A stretch of DNA of 64,000 bases from Isoetes taiwanensis (lineage: Eukaryota > Streptophyta > Lycopodiopsida > Isoetales > Isoetaceae): contig JAJEKV010000020.1 in NCBI GenBank assembly GCA_021234155.1, positions 19,955,018 through 20,019,017 of the forward strand, given 5' to 3'. The notes under the pieces were generated by a model. The model searched no databases and was not told the DNA's origin. It was given only the letters and a program-made list of their open reading frames with translations. Positions 1 to 10,305 of the stretch are shown in pieces; within the stretch, counting starts at the first letter, position 1, and every line of letters starts with the position of its first letter. The position numbers and the translations under genes were made by a program.

Positions 1-1660
1 ATGGGCACTACTCTACTAGTGGTCCATTGCGTAGGGAAGCCTTCTCGCAATGCTTTATTGAACAATGCCGCGGAGAACAGCACCACTGGAGGCCCAGCCC
101 ATTTCGAAGCTCACCGCGATGCCATCTAAATCTGCCGCCTTCCCATTAGCTAGGCGCCAGAGGCCCATGATGACATCCCCTCGCGTGATAACCGTGAGCC
201 ATGCCTATCTGTGGAGGGATCGGTGCCCGCCCCCGGCCGGTCATACAGGTGCTTGCAAGTACCGCACTCCATTGCCCGAGGTGATGTTCCCGTGGGTCGC
301 GGTGCTTGCTCAAGACCCTTCTCCGTAATGTCCGGGTGCCGGTCCAGAGACCAAACATCGCTGGTCGATGCTGCTGCGAGGTATCCGCCTTCTTGTTCTT
401 GAGAAAGGAACGGTATTGACCGACTACCGTGGGCTTAGAGATGGGATCGATGACTTGCCGGAGTGTGCGCTTGAGCTCCCGACACTCATCATCAAACCAT
501 CGGTTTGCGGGGAAGGTGGTGGTGCTCGAGGCTTGCCGTGAGCGGCCTCTCCCAAAGCATCTTTCCGCACCGCCGAAGCGGTGTGAGTCACCGGAAAGCG
601 CATTGTTCTTGAAGTGTGGGGAGTTGCAGCAGATCCGCCGCATCATGCTCAAGCAACCGGGCATAGGTCCCCCCGACGGTCGTAGGGGTCCAGCGCACTG
701 GGGCACCCGGTGTGTTGAGGCAGAGGGGTGCACGGGGAGCTTCCGGTGGAGATGCATGAACAGGGGTGGTGGGAGTCTACTTCCTCGCCCCGAAAGTTCC
801 GTCCCCGATGGAAAAATGAGTAACCAGTGTGCACTCGTTCCTCAACCCGCCAGATAATCCACCACACCGAGAGCCCCTTGGTTCTCCCCGTCTACAAGTG
901 CAAAGAACTGGAAGACGGCCATTGCACCAACCCATTACGTATAACCGTGTCAAAGATACTACCCAAAGAATAAAGAATCGCCGCCATAGCGCCGAAATAT
1001 GGCTGTCATCCGATATCCTTGACCAAGCCACACCTCAAGGGGTTCAGCCGTGCGAAGACGCCCCCGCTGGGGCTCAAATTTTGGAACCCGCTTCGGCCCG
1101 TGGCGGCATTAAAGTCGCCAAGCAACATAACCCCCGCCTAACCTTTTTGTCTTTGGCCAGATGTCATCATATAGATCGACATAAGGCTCCAATCGATCCA
1201 CATCCGAATGAGTGTTATAAAAGCGTTTCTCCAGATGTGGAAAGTAGCATGCCGCTATGAGGAGAGTGTCGCCACCGCCATGCCGCACGCCGCACCCACA
1301 AGTAGCGATTGTACTCGCCTGCTTTGTGCAACGAGACCGAAAGTGCCTCTGTTGTTGCACGGTAGTAGCAGTAACCCCGCCATGCCCTCGCTTGCCTCGC
1401 GGCACTCATTGAACACCGAGAAATGCGATAGCCCGAGGTCTGGTAGTCAGGTTCTCGCGATGCTCCCATGTTTCCATGAGGAAAAATGAGATCCATATCC
1501 CGTGCAATAGAGTTGAGACTTCGCCTTTCTCGCTGTGGGAAGCCCCGACAGCTTCCAAGACACCATCCCGAGGCACAGCCTCCTATTTGTCGGCATTCGA
1601 TGTGGACGCCGATGATCTGGGGTCCCGCTGGTGTGGGGGAGTAGCAGCGGCTACCGAAAG
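1..1660 (-). pseudogene. LINE ORF2 relic: endonuclease and start of reverse transcriptase
   Basis: Reading the minus strand and allowing frame changes, the endonuclease block VMLLGDFNAATG is at about 1131-1096; GDFN is the conserved catalytic motif of the endonuclease/exonuclease/phosphatase fold. Upstream of it is the typical strand ACYFPHLEKRFYN (about 1250-1210), and a GHGGV block lies near 1390. After the endonuclease, WFDDEC (499-482) fits the linker between EN and RT in LINEs. GKAADLDG (147-120), followed by a run reading LFNKALREGFPTQW, fits the first conserved block of the RT. At least four frame changes are needed to join these, so it is a pseudogene. The left window edge cuts it before the RT palm. 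Confidence 0.8.
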
Positions 1661-1986
1661 CAAAGTTCCGGAGCGGGCGGGAGCAGAGGTGCAAGAGGGT
1701 ACCGGCCGCAGCAAAGCAGCTAGCAGAGGGAGTGGCAGCCACTGACGATTGCCTCGCTACCTCAGCAGCGCCGCTCGAAAATGCGGCTTGCCCCCGACAA
1801 GGCCCGCAGCCTCTCCACGACCGGACGCCCCTCGACTCGGGCCAACACGCCAAGGGACTCCCTGTTGCATCGGGTGAGATCCTCGGGTCAACATACGAGC
1901 AGGCCCCCGGGCTTGTCTACTCCGGGACGCTAGATGGCTCAGACCGCGATGTTCCGCCAATCGCGGAAGGTGACAACACGGGCGAT

Positions 1987-3163
1987 TCACAGGCGTGGAG
2001 CCCCTGGCTGCTCGCTTCTAGCAATTTGTACCGCAGCTGAATGCCATTCGAGATAGGATCTCATCCTCACGCGCTTTGGTGAGATCTTTCTCCCGCCTCC
2101 TCTCGAAAGTCCACGCACCACCACATTATGGCGCCGGCGGCCCCGCCCCGGCCGCCACCGAGTCGAGGGCAACATTAGCTGTCCCAGCAGGACGCTGGCC
2201 GGGAGTGTGGGCTGCTCACGCCCGAGGGCGGTGTGGTGTGCGAGATGGAGGAGGTGGGCGGCGCCTGCCTCAAGGCTTGACGCACCGGGCTGTGGGCACG
2301 CGGCGCTTGGCTGTCCTCGTTGCAGCCTCTGCCGCCGGAGTCGAGCCTAGCCCCGCTGGAATCTCACGCTCGCCAACTCATTTGTGCAAAGGCCGCAGTG
2401 TTCATGGACTCGAAAGCACGGAGGCCGCCGCCTTTGCCGGGCAATGGTTGCTTTGAGCTCCCGGATCTCCGATCTTGTGTCTCAGCCCCTACTCGCAGAG
2501 GTTCTTAGCTCACGGGTTGGCTTCGGACGATGGCTCCTGACGCTTTGTATCACAGCTGGCATACCCCTCGCCTTCCGGGACTCGAGGGCGGAAATAGTCG
2601 CCATCAGATCCTCGCTTCCACACCCCTTGTCGCGATGCCATAGTCTCCACGGTGGTGAGGAGGGAATCCACGCTGAAGCTCGCAAGTCGGCAAGGCCCTC
2701 GCTTATCCTGTTGCCTCTCAAAGTGGGGCTGCCGGCCCGTCTTCTAACCGCTTTGATGCGGGTCTCCATGTTCAGAACCTGCTGCCTTTCCACCGCTAAC
2801 CGTCTTTTGAGCACATGGGATGCCGAGGATTGTATCTCTCGCTGCCAATCCCGCAATCCGGGTTTCCCAGTTATTCTCGACCGTTCCTCCAGTTGCTTTC
2901 ATGGCCCTCGCTCAAGGCGCCTCGGGTGTCGAAGCTTTGAGCAGCCTTCATCCATCTCCCCGAGCCAATCTCAGATTGGGCCTTCGCCCGCTTCCCTCCT
3001 CATGGAAGAGGTTTCTCCCCTGCCTTTGTTATCGACCGGGGCGTTTTGTGGCGGCCCTCCCCTGGTTCTCCTGGGGGCCGGGCCGGGCCGGGGAATTTTG
3101 GGGCTGGGGAATGTCTCCCCTCCAAATGGGGGTCTCGGGCAAGGGGCTACAAAGCGGCCATGA
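1987..3163 (-). pseudogene. possible LINE ORF1 remnant
   Basis: The position upstream of the endonuclease in the same GC-rich block suggests the RNA-binding ORF1 of the same LINE. A charged, helix-prone stretch is readable at about 2856-2700 (RDWQREIQ, then LAVERQQVLNMETRI), which could form a coiled coil. A later segment, NVVVRGLSR at about 2120, resembles the strand pattern of an ORF1 RRM-like domain. The frame is interrupted repeatedly. The assignment rests mainly on position and is weak. Confidence 0.4.
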
Positions 3164-3243
3164 AGTTGTATGGTATGGATGGGGATTAAAGAACTAAAGT
3201 GCTATGAAGAATTGGAAGATGTTTAAAAGCACAAACGATGCCC

Positions 3244-3325
3244 GCCCTCAGTGGTTGGCACGGGGGGGTTTGGGGGGGTTCAACCCTGTGGGGGGGAGGT
3301 TCGATTCCGGCTGCTGTCGGAATAT
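3244..3325 (+). mobile_element. tRNA-derived SINE head (possible)
   Basis: An A-box-like stretch, CTCAGTGGTTGGCAC (from 3247), and a B-box-like stretch, GGTTCGATTCC (from 3298), sit about 51 bp apart in the right order for an RNA polymerase III internal promoter. G runs lie between them. No cloverleaf can be folded convincingly, so this is more likely the head of a tRNA-derived SINE or a decayed tRNA than a working tRNA gene. No clear 3' tail or target-site duplication was found. Confidence 0.45.
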
Positions 3326-3441
3326 TTTGGTATGGGCTTGGTTTGAGTGTGCTTTTTGGAATAGGCTTAGATGGGAAAGGACTAACACAAGCAGAGAATT
3401 TTGAGCATGCTAGAATCTGGAACAAGTCATTGGCGCGCCAT

Positions 3442-3489
3442 GGGTCGCCTAGACAGACTGACAGTGGGTCGCCTAGACAGACTGACAGT
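3442..3489 (+). repeat. 24-bp perfect tandem duplication
   Basis: The unit GGGTCGCCTAGACAGACTGA plus CAGT occurs twice head to tail without a visible mismatch, at the left edge of the G/A-rich minisatellite. Confidence 0.9.
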
Positions 3490-3504
3490 GTGTTGAGAGA
3501 GAGC

Positions 3505-4066
3505 AAGGAGGAAGATAGGTAGGCAAGAAAGGCTAGAGAGATAGAGCAGGGAGGAAAATAGGATGTAAGAAGGCTAGAGAGATTGAGCAGAGAGGAAGAA
3601 GGTAAGAGAGGGCTAGAGAGAGAAAGTGAGGTAAGAGAGGGCTAGAGAGAGAAAGATAGGTAGGGAAGGAAGGCTAGAGAGATAGAGCAGGGAGGAAAAT
3701 AGGATGTAAGAAGGCTAGAGAGATTGAGCAGAGAGGAAGAAGGTAAGAGAGGGCTAGAGAGAGAAAGTGAGGTAAGAGAGGGCTAGAGAGAGAAAGTGCT
3801 AGGCGCTAGAGAGAGAAAGTGAGGTCGAGGCTAGAGAGATAGAGCAGGGGAGGAAAATAGGGATGTAAGAAGGCTAGAGAGATTGAGCAGAGAGGAAGAA
3901 GGTAAGAGAGGGCTAGAGAGAGAAAGTGAGGTAAGAGAGGGCTAGAGAGAGAAAGTGCTAGGCGCTAGAGAGAGAAAGTGAGGTCAGAGAGCGCTAGAGA
4001 GAGAAAGTGCTAGGCGCTAGAGAGAGAAAGTGAGGTCAGAGGCGCTAGAGAGAGAAAGTGCAAGGA
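3505..4066 (+). repeat. G/A-rich minisatellite with higher-order units
   Basis: About 560 bp are built from variants of a roughly 29-bp unit containing GGCTAGAGAGAGAAAGTGAG. A longer block beginning GGAGGAAAATAGGATGTAAG recurs near 3551, 3691 and 3850, so units of about 140-160 bp have themselves been duplicated. A late variant, GTGCTAGGCGCTAGAGAG, is confined to the right half. The plus strand is strongly purine-rich. No reading frame is preserved. Confidence 0.9.
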
Positions 4067-4079
4067 GAGGGCGAAAATC

Positions 4080-4600
4080 CCATTGGAAAAATAGATGGGG
4101 GAAGATGGGCCATAAAAAAATAGTCTGGGAAAATGGGCCAACTGTGGAGCACTGTATACAACTAAACACCTAGTTGAATTGAACATAGAAAGTGGTGAAA
4201 TGGTCATGTCATGTTCCTCCTTCTCAGTAGATTTATTACTAGCAAGATTTTGCCCTCCAAACACGTTTTAGATTGATTTTTTACCATTATTGTGCTCAGT
4301 CCCATAGATCATTTGTATGGTCCCATAGAACCATTTGGTCAATGACGATAAAATTGAATTCAATTCAATGCAATCTCTTTCCTTAAAAGCATTTTTATAG
4401 AGTTGTATATTGTCTTTTGCCAAGTCTTTAGGAATGAAGGCTAGTTAATTTGACTCAACCAGATTTCATCTTCACGATAATATGAAATGTAAGACAAATA
4501 GGTGTTGTGTATAAACAGTGGAAAGTGTTTCATTGAATTTGGTTACATGATGTTGGTCCATTACATTCTATAATAACAAGTATTAAATAATAAATGGTAA
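4080..4600. other. no recognisable gene
   Basis: This is AT-rich intergenic sequence between the minisatellite and the 3' end of the DUF3598 gene. It probably includes that gene's 3' flank. No motif, repeat or plausible ORF was found. Confidence 0.5.
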
Positions 4601-4607
4601 ATCAATT

Positions 4608-7600
4608 TTAACACCTTGTTTCATTTGATGCGGTTGTGGATACCACTGTTCCTTGCATATCATAAGTACGAATTATTCTACGACGGGTTTGAGGCATAGT
4701 AATCCAACAAAACTCCAGCGCAAATGATTGAGATTGAGTGACACTTTTACCGACACTTACTGGGAAGGTCATTATGATGCCATTAGGTAGAAGTATTGAG
4801 GTTAGACCTCGTGTGAATTGAAGTGTCTTTCCAATTATGGCAGCTTCCAAACTAAACTTCTTGTTCACCCCTGCATAAGAAGATTCAATTTCCTGCAAGC
4901 AGCATGATGACATTATAATTAGAAATCTTATTACATTTCAAAAAAACTGCTGAACAGTTGCTTCTCCTTTCACATTATGTTGAGTATATTCCCAGCTTGC
5001 TTCTATCTCACAAACTTCTGTATCTTCCAATGCAGACTAAGACTAACAGACAAAGATTCGATTTGATTAAACAAGAGACAGATAAAATAAAAGCATTTTG
5101 CTGGAACCACGTTCTAATACATAATGTCTCAGCTCAACTGCATTATTTGTGTCATGATTACTAACATTATTGAGGAAAAGACCGGCTTTGCTTGCATTTC
5201 CGTCACATTGTGCTCAAATCAATTGGCTCAGCCAACTTTGCCACCGCCTTGAGCTTTCAATATAGAAGTCCAAGAGTCAATAGCATAGAACCATTATTTA
5301 GGGAAGTCATAAGAATTTCCAAGTTAAGAATAGCACCATTTGGGCTGAATTGATCCTGTAAATGAATAGCGCAGGCATCAAACTATGAATCGAGGTGTTG
5401 GTTCAAATGTTATGGAAGGAAGTCAAAGGAATTTCCAAGTTAAGAATAGCACCATTTGGGCTGAATAGATCCTTTAAATGTATAGTGCAGGTATCAAACT
5501 ATAGATCGAGGTGTTCACGCAAATGTTATGGTAACTTAAACCTTCGTCACTTCTGCTTTTTATATTGAAGTTGTTGGCTATACCTGCACAATGTTCCCAT
5601 GCTCTCCCCTTCTCATGATAATTTTCACCTCCTCCTCTGCAAATGTTGAACCATATGTCCCTGTCCTTCGGGTCACTGCATGTCCAGACCATTCCCCTAG
5701 TAGGACTTCCCAGGTGTCCATGAATCCTTCCTGTAAAATGTAACTTATCTGTGTGGTAACAAAACTTGGATTTATTAGCATAATGGATATGAAGACTTAC
5801 TCCTGAAGCCTTTTCATCCTTTTTTGCCTCGCTTTCTCGTTCTTCATAGAAAATCCCAATTGTGTCAACAAGACCCTGAGCATTTAGAACATGAAATGCA
5901 CGAACACGACTATTTCCCTCCTCGGAATATAAACAACTTTCTGTAACCAAAGCAGGCCTTCTGCAGGGAAGCTTCACGCCTCTGTTTGAAAGGAAATTAT
6001 CAGTCTCTTCATGCAGGTCAATAAAAGATACAAATTCTTATCGAACAGGGAGAGGAAAATAAGGATTTAAACACCTAGGCAAGCTAGCTTACTCGAAAAA
6101 CTCTTGGTGCTCATCATCTTCTTCTCCTAGCAACCCAGCTCGCAATAGTACATTCAACATTTCAGCTGTTGGGTGTGATAAGCAGTATGCCTTTTCATTG
6201 TGAAAATATCCAAGCTGCAAAATGTAAGCAACTTATATAAGTTAAAAACTGAAGATGAGATGTTGAACTATCTGCATCGTTCTCCAAATATCACCTTGTG
6301 CTTTTTATCAATAGTAAAAATATCTATCTCATCGACTTGGTATTCAAACCATTCAACATCATCGTCACTTCCTGCAATTACTGTCCTTGACTTTGGTTGC
6401 TTCACACTTAGACTGGAAGAAAGAAATCATGCAACAGAAAAACACATGAGATCTAGTTACCAGACTGATTGATAGTAAACTACAGTAGAAAGTCCTGCAG
6501 GATAATGCTTATACATTTTTGTGTATGATCTTGGATATCTTTAGTCACTACACTCTGGTATGCTATACATAGTTTAACTTGCATTCTTCCATTGGACCTA
6601 GATAGGCCAAGTTATATGGCACAAACCTACCAGTCTTCTACATTCTCCACAATCCAAAAGTTAGTAAATTGTGAATATTACACCCATCTTTAAATGGGGA
6701 AGTTTCAAACGAGAAGCTGCATATGATGAGGTACAAGTTTACAGAACGCCCTGATGTCAATATTGCAATAATGGACCTCTCTTTCTCACCAAGTTTGCTG
6801 AGGCGGAGCATGCTGTTCTTGAGGCTGTTATTAATCTTCTTCTTAGAGTTCTCATACATAAACTACTTTAACATTGAACCAGTGCTATCTTCGTATTTTA
6901 TCTGCACAATGCCGCAGCTTTTTTTCAAAAAACATTGCATTTTCCTTACTGGAGTTGACTTTCAAAAGTTCAAACATTGGGCAGGTATAAAAGGAGTACC
7001 ATGCAAAATGAAGGGCCATGCAATGATTTACAATGTCGTATTTGTAAATGCAGATCGTTAAATAGAATGAAAGGAGTTCCTAAAGTGTGCTCAATGAAAG
7101 ACTTACACCAAATAAACTAAACAAACAGAATTCTTACGTTTGGTATAAGGAAGTGAACTCTCCTCTACCGTAGGGACTAGCTTTAAGCTTGGTGGGAATA
7201 GCAGCCAGCATGTTCCCTGCCGCATCAAATTGCTGCATTTTTCTCCATATTCAGAGCACATCTTTGTAAATTGGAACTTGTAAGGAGATATAATACCTTA
7301 AATGTTCCATTCCAACAGCCAATATTGAGCTGAACAAAATTTTGTAGTTGTGTAATGTCTTACTTATCTGTGTGGTAACAAAACTTGGATTTATTAGCAT
7401 AATGGATATGAAGACTTACTCCTGAAGCCTTTTCATCCTTTTTTGCCTCGCTTTCTCGTTCTTCATAGAAAATCCCAATTGTGTCAACAAGACCCTGAGC
7501 ATTTAGAACATGAAATGCACGAACACGACTATTTCCCTCCTCGGAATATAAACAACTTTCTGTAACCAAAGCAGGCCTTCTGCAGGGAAGCTTCACGCCT

Positions 7601-9132
7601 CTGTTTGAAAGGAAATTATCAGTCTCTTCATGCAGGTCAATAAAAGATACAAATTCTTATCGAACAGGGAGAGGAAAATAAGGATTTAAACACCTAGGCA
7701 AGCTAGCTTACTCGAAAAACTCTTGGTGCTCATCATCTTCTTCTCCTAGCAACCCAGCTCGCAATAGTACATTCAACATTTCAGCTGTTGGGTGTGATAA
7801 GCAGTATGCCTTTTCATTGTGAAAATATCCAAGCTGCAAAATGTAAGCAACTTATATAAGTTAAAAACTGAAGATGAGATGTTGAACTATCTGCATCGTT
7901 CTCCAAATATCACCTTGTGCTTTTTATCAATAGTAAAAATATCTATCTCATCGACTTGGTATTCAAACCATTCAACATCATCGTCACTTCCTGCAATTAC
8001 TGTCCTTGACTTTGGTTGCTTCACACTTAGACTGGAAGAAAGAAATCATGCAACAGAAAAACACATGAGATCTAGTTACCAGACTGATTGATAGTAAACT
8101 ACAGTAGAAAGTCCTGCAGGATAATGCTTATACATTTTTGTGTATGATCTTGGATATCTTTAGTCACTACACTCTGGTATGCTATACATAGTTTAACTTG
8201 CATTCTTCCATTGGACCTAGATAGGCCAAGTTATATGGCACAAACCTACCAGTCTTCTACATTCTCCACAATCCAAAAAGTTAGTAAATTGTGAATATTA
8301 CACCCATCTTTAAATGGGGAAGTTTCAAACGAGAAGCTGCATATGATGAGGTACAAGTTTACAGAACGCCCTGATGTCAATATTGCAATAATGGACCTCT
8401 CTTTCTCACCAAGTTTGCTGAGGCGGAGCATGCTGTTCTTGAGGCTGTTATTAATCTTCTTCTTAGAGTTCTCATACATAAACTACTTTAACATTGAACC
8501 AGTGCTATCTTCGTATTTTATCTGCACAATGCCGCAGCTTTTTTTCAAAAAACATTGCATTTTCCTTACTGGAGTTGACTTTCAAAAGTTCAAACATTGG
8601 GCAGGTATAAAAGGAGTACCATGCAAAATGAAGGGCCATGCAATGATTTACAATGTCGTATTTGTAAATGCAGATCGTTAAATAGAATGAAAGGAGTTCC
8701 TAAAGTGTGCTCAATGAAAGACTTACACCAAATAAACTAAACAAACAGAATTCTTACGTTTGGTATAAGGAAGTGAACTCTCCTCTACCGTAGGGACTAG
8801 CTTTAAGCTTGGTGGGAATAGCAGCCAGCATGTTCCCTGCCGCATCAAATTGCTGCATTTTTCTCCATATTCAGAGCACATCTTTGTAAATTGGAACTTG
8901 TAAGGAGATATAATACCTTAAATGTTCCATTCCAACAGCCAATATTGAGCTGAACAAAATTTTGTAGTTGTGTAATGTCTTCACTGTTGTCCTTCTTGCC
9001 GAGGGAACTAATATCAGGATTGATGCACATGCACACCCGCACCAAAACTCTTTTGCACACCAATGGCTTCAAGGCTAGAGATGGGTGGATGGAGCTTGTA
9101 AATGGAGAAAAGGATAAGACGAGGCTCGCCAT
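4608..9132 (-). CDS. DUF3598-type chloroplast-targeted protein with duplicated exons
   Basis: The gene has seven distinct exons on the minus strand, all with GT-AG borders. Exon 1 is 9132-8917. Exons 2-5 are 8852-8758, 8031-7914, 7833-7712 and 7600-7420. A second copy of exons 2-5 is 7232-7138, 6412-6295, 6214-6093 and 5981-5801. Exon 6 is 5730-5584 and exon 7 is 4892-4608 (stop). Spliced once, they give about 387 aa; with both exon sets, about 559 aa. Exon 1 starts MASLVLSFSPF and is rich in Ser and basic residues like a chloroplast transit peptide; ATGGC fits a plant start context. NIGCWNGTFKQFDAAG at the exon 1-2 join and the end (LEFCW, then RRRIIRTYD with E near the C-terminus) resemble the DUF3598 family of plants and cyanobacteria. 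LLGEWSGHAVTRRTGTYGST in exon 6 is a second such block. The family's biochemical role is unknown. Exon phases agree across every junction. Confidence 0.8.
5302..5532. repeat. 116-bp tandem duplication inside the last intron
   Basis: Two copies (5302-5417 and 5418-5532) share blocks such as AATTTCCAAGTTAAGAATAG and GCACCATTTGGGCTGAAT, with scattered substitutions. They are older than the 1.62 kb exon duplication, because they have diverged. Confidence 0.85.
5743..7361 (-). repeat. tandem duplication, copy 1 (holds second set of exons 2-5)
   Basis: The 1619-bp block is matched by 7362-8981. Exons and introns read the same in both copies; I saw one difference, one A fewer in an A run near 6658. 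The right edge of this copy holds the last part of exon 1 (about 7361-7297), cut off from the transit-peptide start. The borders share no more than one or two bases, which fits end joining or replication slippage more than recombination between long repeats. Confidence 0.95.
7362..8981 (-). repeat. tandem duplication, copy 2 (holds first set of exons 2-5)
   Basis: This is the partner of 5743-7361 at an offset of 1619-1620 bp. Read on the minus strand it comes first. It contains the end of exon 1 in its natural setting, then exons 2, 3, 4 and 5. Confidence 0.95.
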
Positions 9133-9247
9133 GGCCACATTGCCAAGAATGCAACCCCACAAAGATTCTGGGTTTAATGGTTTAAATTCTCAACTATAAG
9201 TGCAACCACGAAAAATTCTGGGATGCTCCTAAATTTTGGGATAATGC

Positions 9248-9255
9248 TTTAAATA
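9248..9255 (-). promoter_or_regulatory. possible TATA box of the DUF3598 gene
   Basis: TATTTAAA on the minus strand lies about 116 bp upstream of the proposed start codon at 9132. This spacing would leave a 5' leader of some 85 bases. It is a single motif without other support. Confidence 0.3.
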
Positions 9256-9360
9256 GGGCAGGCTTGGGGCAAGGATTGGGTAGGATAAGATTGATAGAAT
9301 ACCCCTTCTTTTCTTTTCTTTTTATTACAAAAGGATTTTTTTTTTACACACCAGACCAAC

Positions 9361-9763
9361 TAAGGCCCTTTTTCCACAGTAGTCGCAAAATACGACAACC
9401 ATATACCATATATGACACCATTTGTGACTCCAGGGCTAAAAATGAGACACACAAATTGAATCTTGCTTTTCCATTGCATGGTAGTCATAAAATATGACAC
9501 CACTAAAATACTAGTGGAAAACCATGAAAACATATTTTTAGTTATATTTCAAATAAGACTAGGTGTCTTATTTTATGGCAGGGGAAATCCCCCGAAATAA
9601 AATAAGACTCCATTAACAATCCAAACCTATCCCGAACCTAAATAAGACATGTCTTATTTTTATAGTGGAAAAGTGAAAAATTTTAAGGACAATAGGTTGC
9701 CAAACGTCATTTGATAAAATATGTGACTTTTAGAAATAAGACTACCGCGGAAAAAGGGCCTAA
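9361..9763. mobile_element. PIF/Harbinger (Tourist-like) MITE
   Basis: Terminal inverted repeats of about 22 bp start GGCCCTTTTTCC at 9364 and end GGAAAAAGGGCC at 9760, with a few mismatches further in. TAA flanks both sides (9361-9363 and 9761-9763), the target duplication known for PIF/Harbinger elements. The 397-bp body has no coding capacity, so it would need a transposase from elsewhere. Short internal motifs such as AATAAGAC recur near both ends and in the middle. Confidence 0.8.
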
Positions 9764-10305
9764 GCCTACAACCTTTCTTGTAATTCTGGCCTATCCAGAT
9801 GTAACTTCCATGTCATCAAAATTTGATGTACCTTATTTTGCACCGTTCGATCATCCTTTTTTTCAGATCTAGGGCCAAGAAAATTAGATAATAGGCCCAA
9901 AAATAGGCAAGGAGATGGAAGAGGCCACGAAATAACGAAATGCTTGGCCAGAAGTCTTTCGAAAATTCAAGGGATTCTTTTTGCATTTCTTACTGTCTAT
10001 GTCTATGTAATGGTTGCGACGTGGCCTCTTTATTCGGGCGCCATGACGAAGCTTTGCGATCTAAAAAGATCTAGGTCTAAAATCATACGAGATTGCTCAA
10101 ACGCTTGCCCCATCCCTTGCTTGAAGTAAACCTGCTACTGTTGCTCAGTCACAAAATGTAATTAAATTGTCGGTGCCAGAAACCTGGATGTTAGTTGGGA
10201 TGGATCAAGTAGCCCTAAAGGGATGATGCGGATCCAAACATTTTGAACTCTTTCATGAGCTTCATGATCATGATCCAATGTCTAGAATGGTTGGACGATG
10301 CATTT
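9764..10305. other. no recognisable gene
   Basis: AT-rich sequence between the MITE and the PPR relic. A short ORF at 9944-10129 has no recognisable features. Confidence 0.4.

Larger units (their letters stand above)
1..3190 (-). mobile_element. GC-rich LINE-like non-LTR retrotransposon, decayed, cut by window edge
   Basis: A GC-rich block, clearly unlike the AT-rich flank that starts near 3190, carries LINE landmarks in order on the minus strand. An ORF1-like region lies at about 3160-1990. It is followed by an endonuclease domain (about 1660-860), an endonuclease-RT linker (about 860-300), and the start of a reverse transcriptase domain (about 150-1). The rest of the RT and the 3' end lie to the left of base 1. 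The reading frame shifts many times, so no full protein can be made. Known of the family: the endonuclease nicks target DNA and the RT copies the RNA at the nick. The clade cannot be settled from this part alone. Confidence 0.8.

Noticed and set aside
1215-1853. 212-codon minus-strand ORF as an independent protein
   Set aside because: Part of it reads as LINE endonuclease only after frame changes. The remainder is GC-rich sequence that is open by chance.
6723-7061. 112-codon plus-strand ORF, repeated at 8343-8681
   Set aside because: It lies in an intron of the DUF3598 gene on the opposite strand. It is repeated only because the whole block is duplicated.
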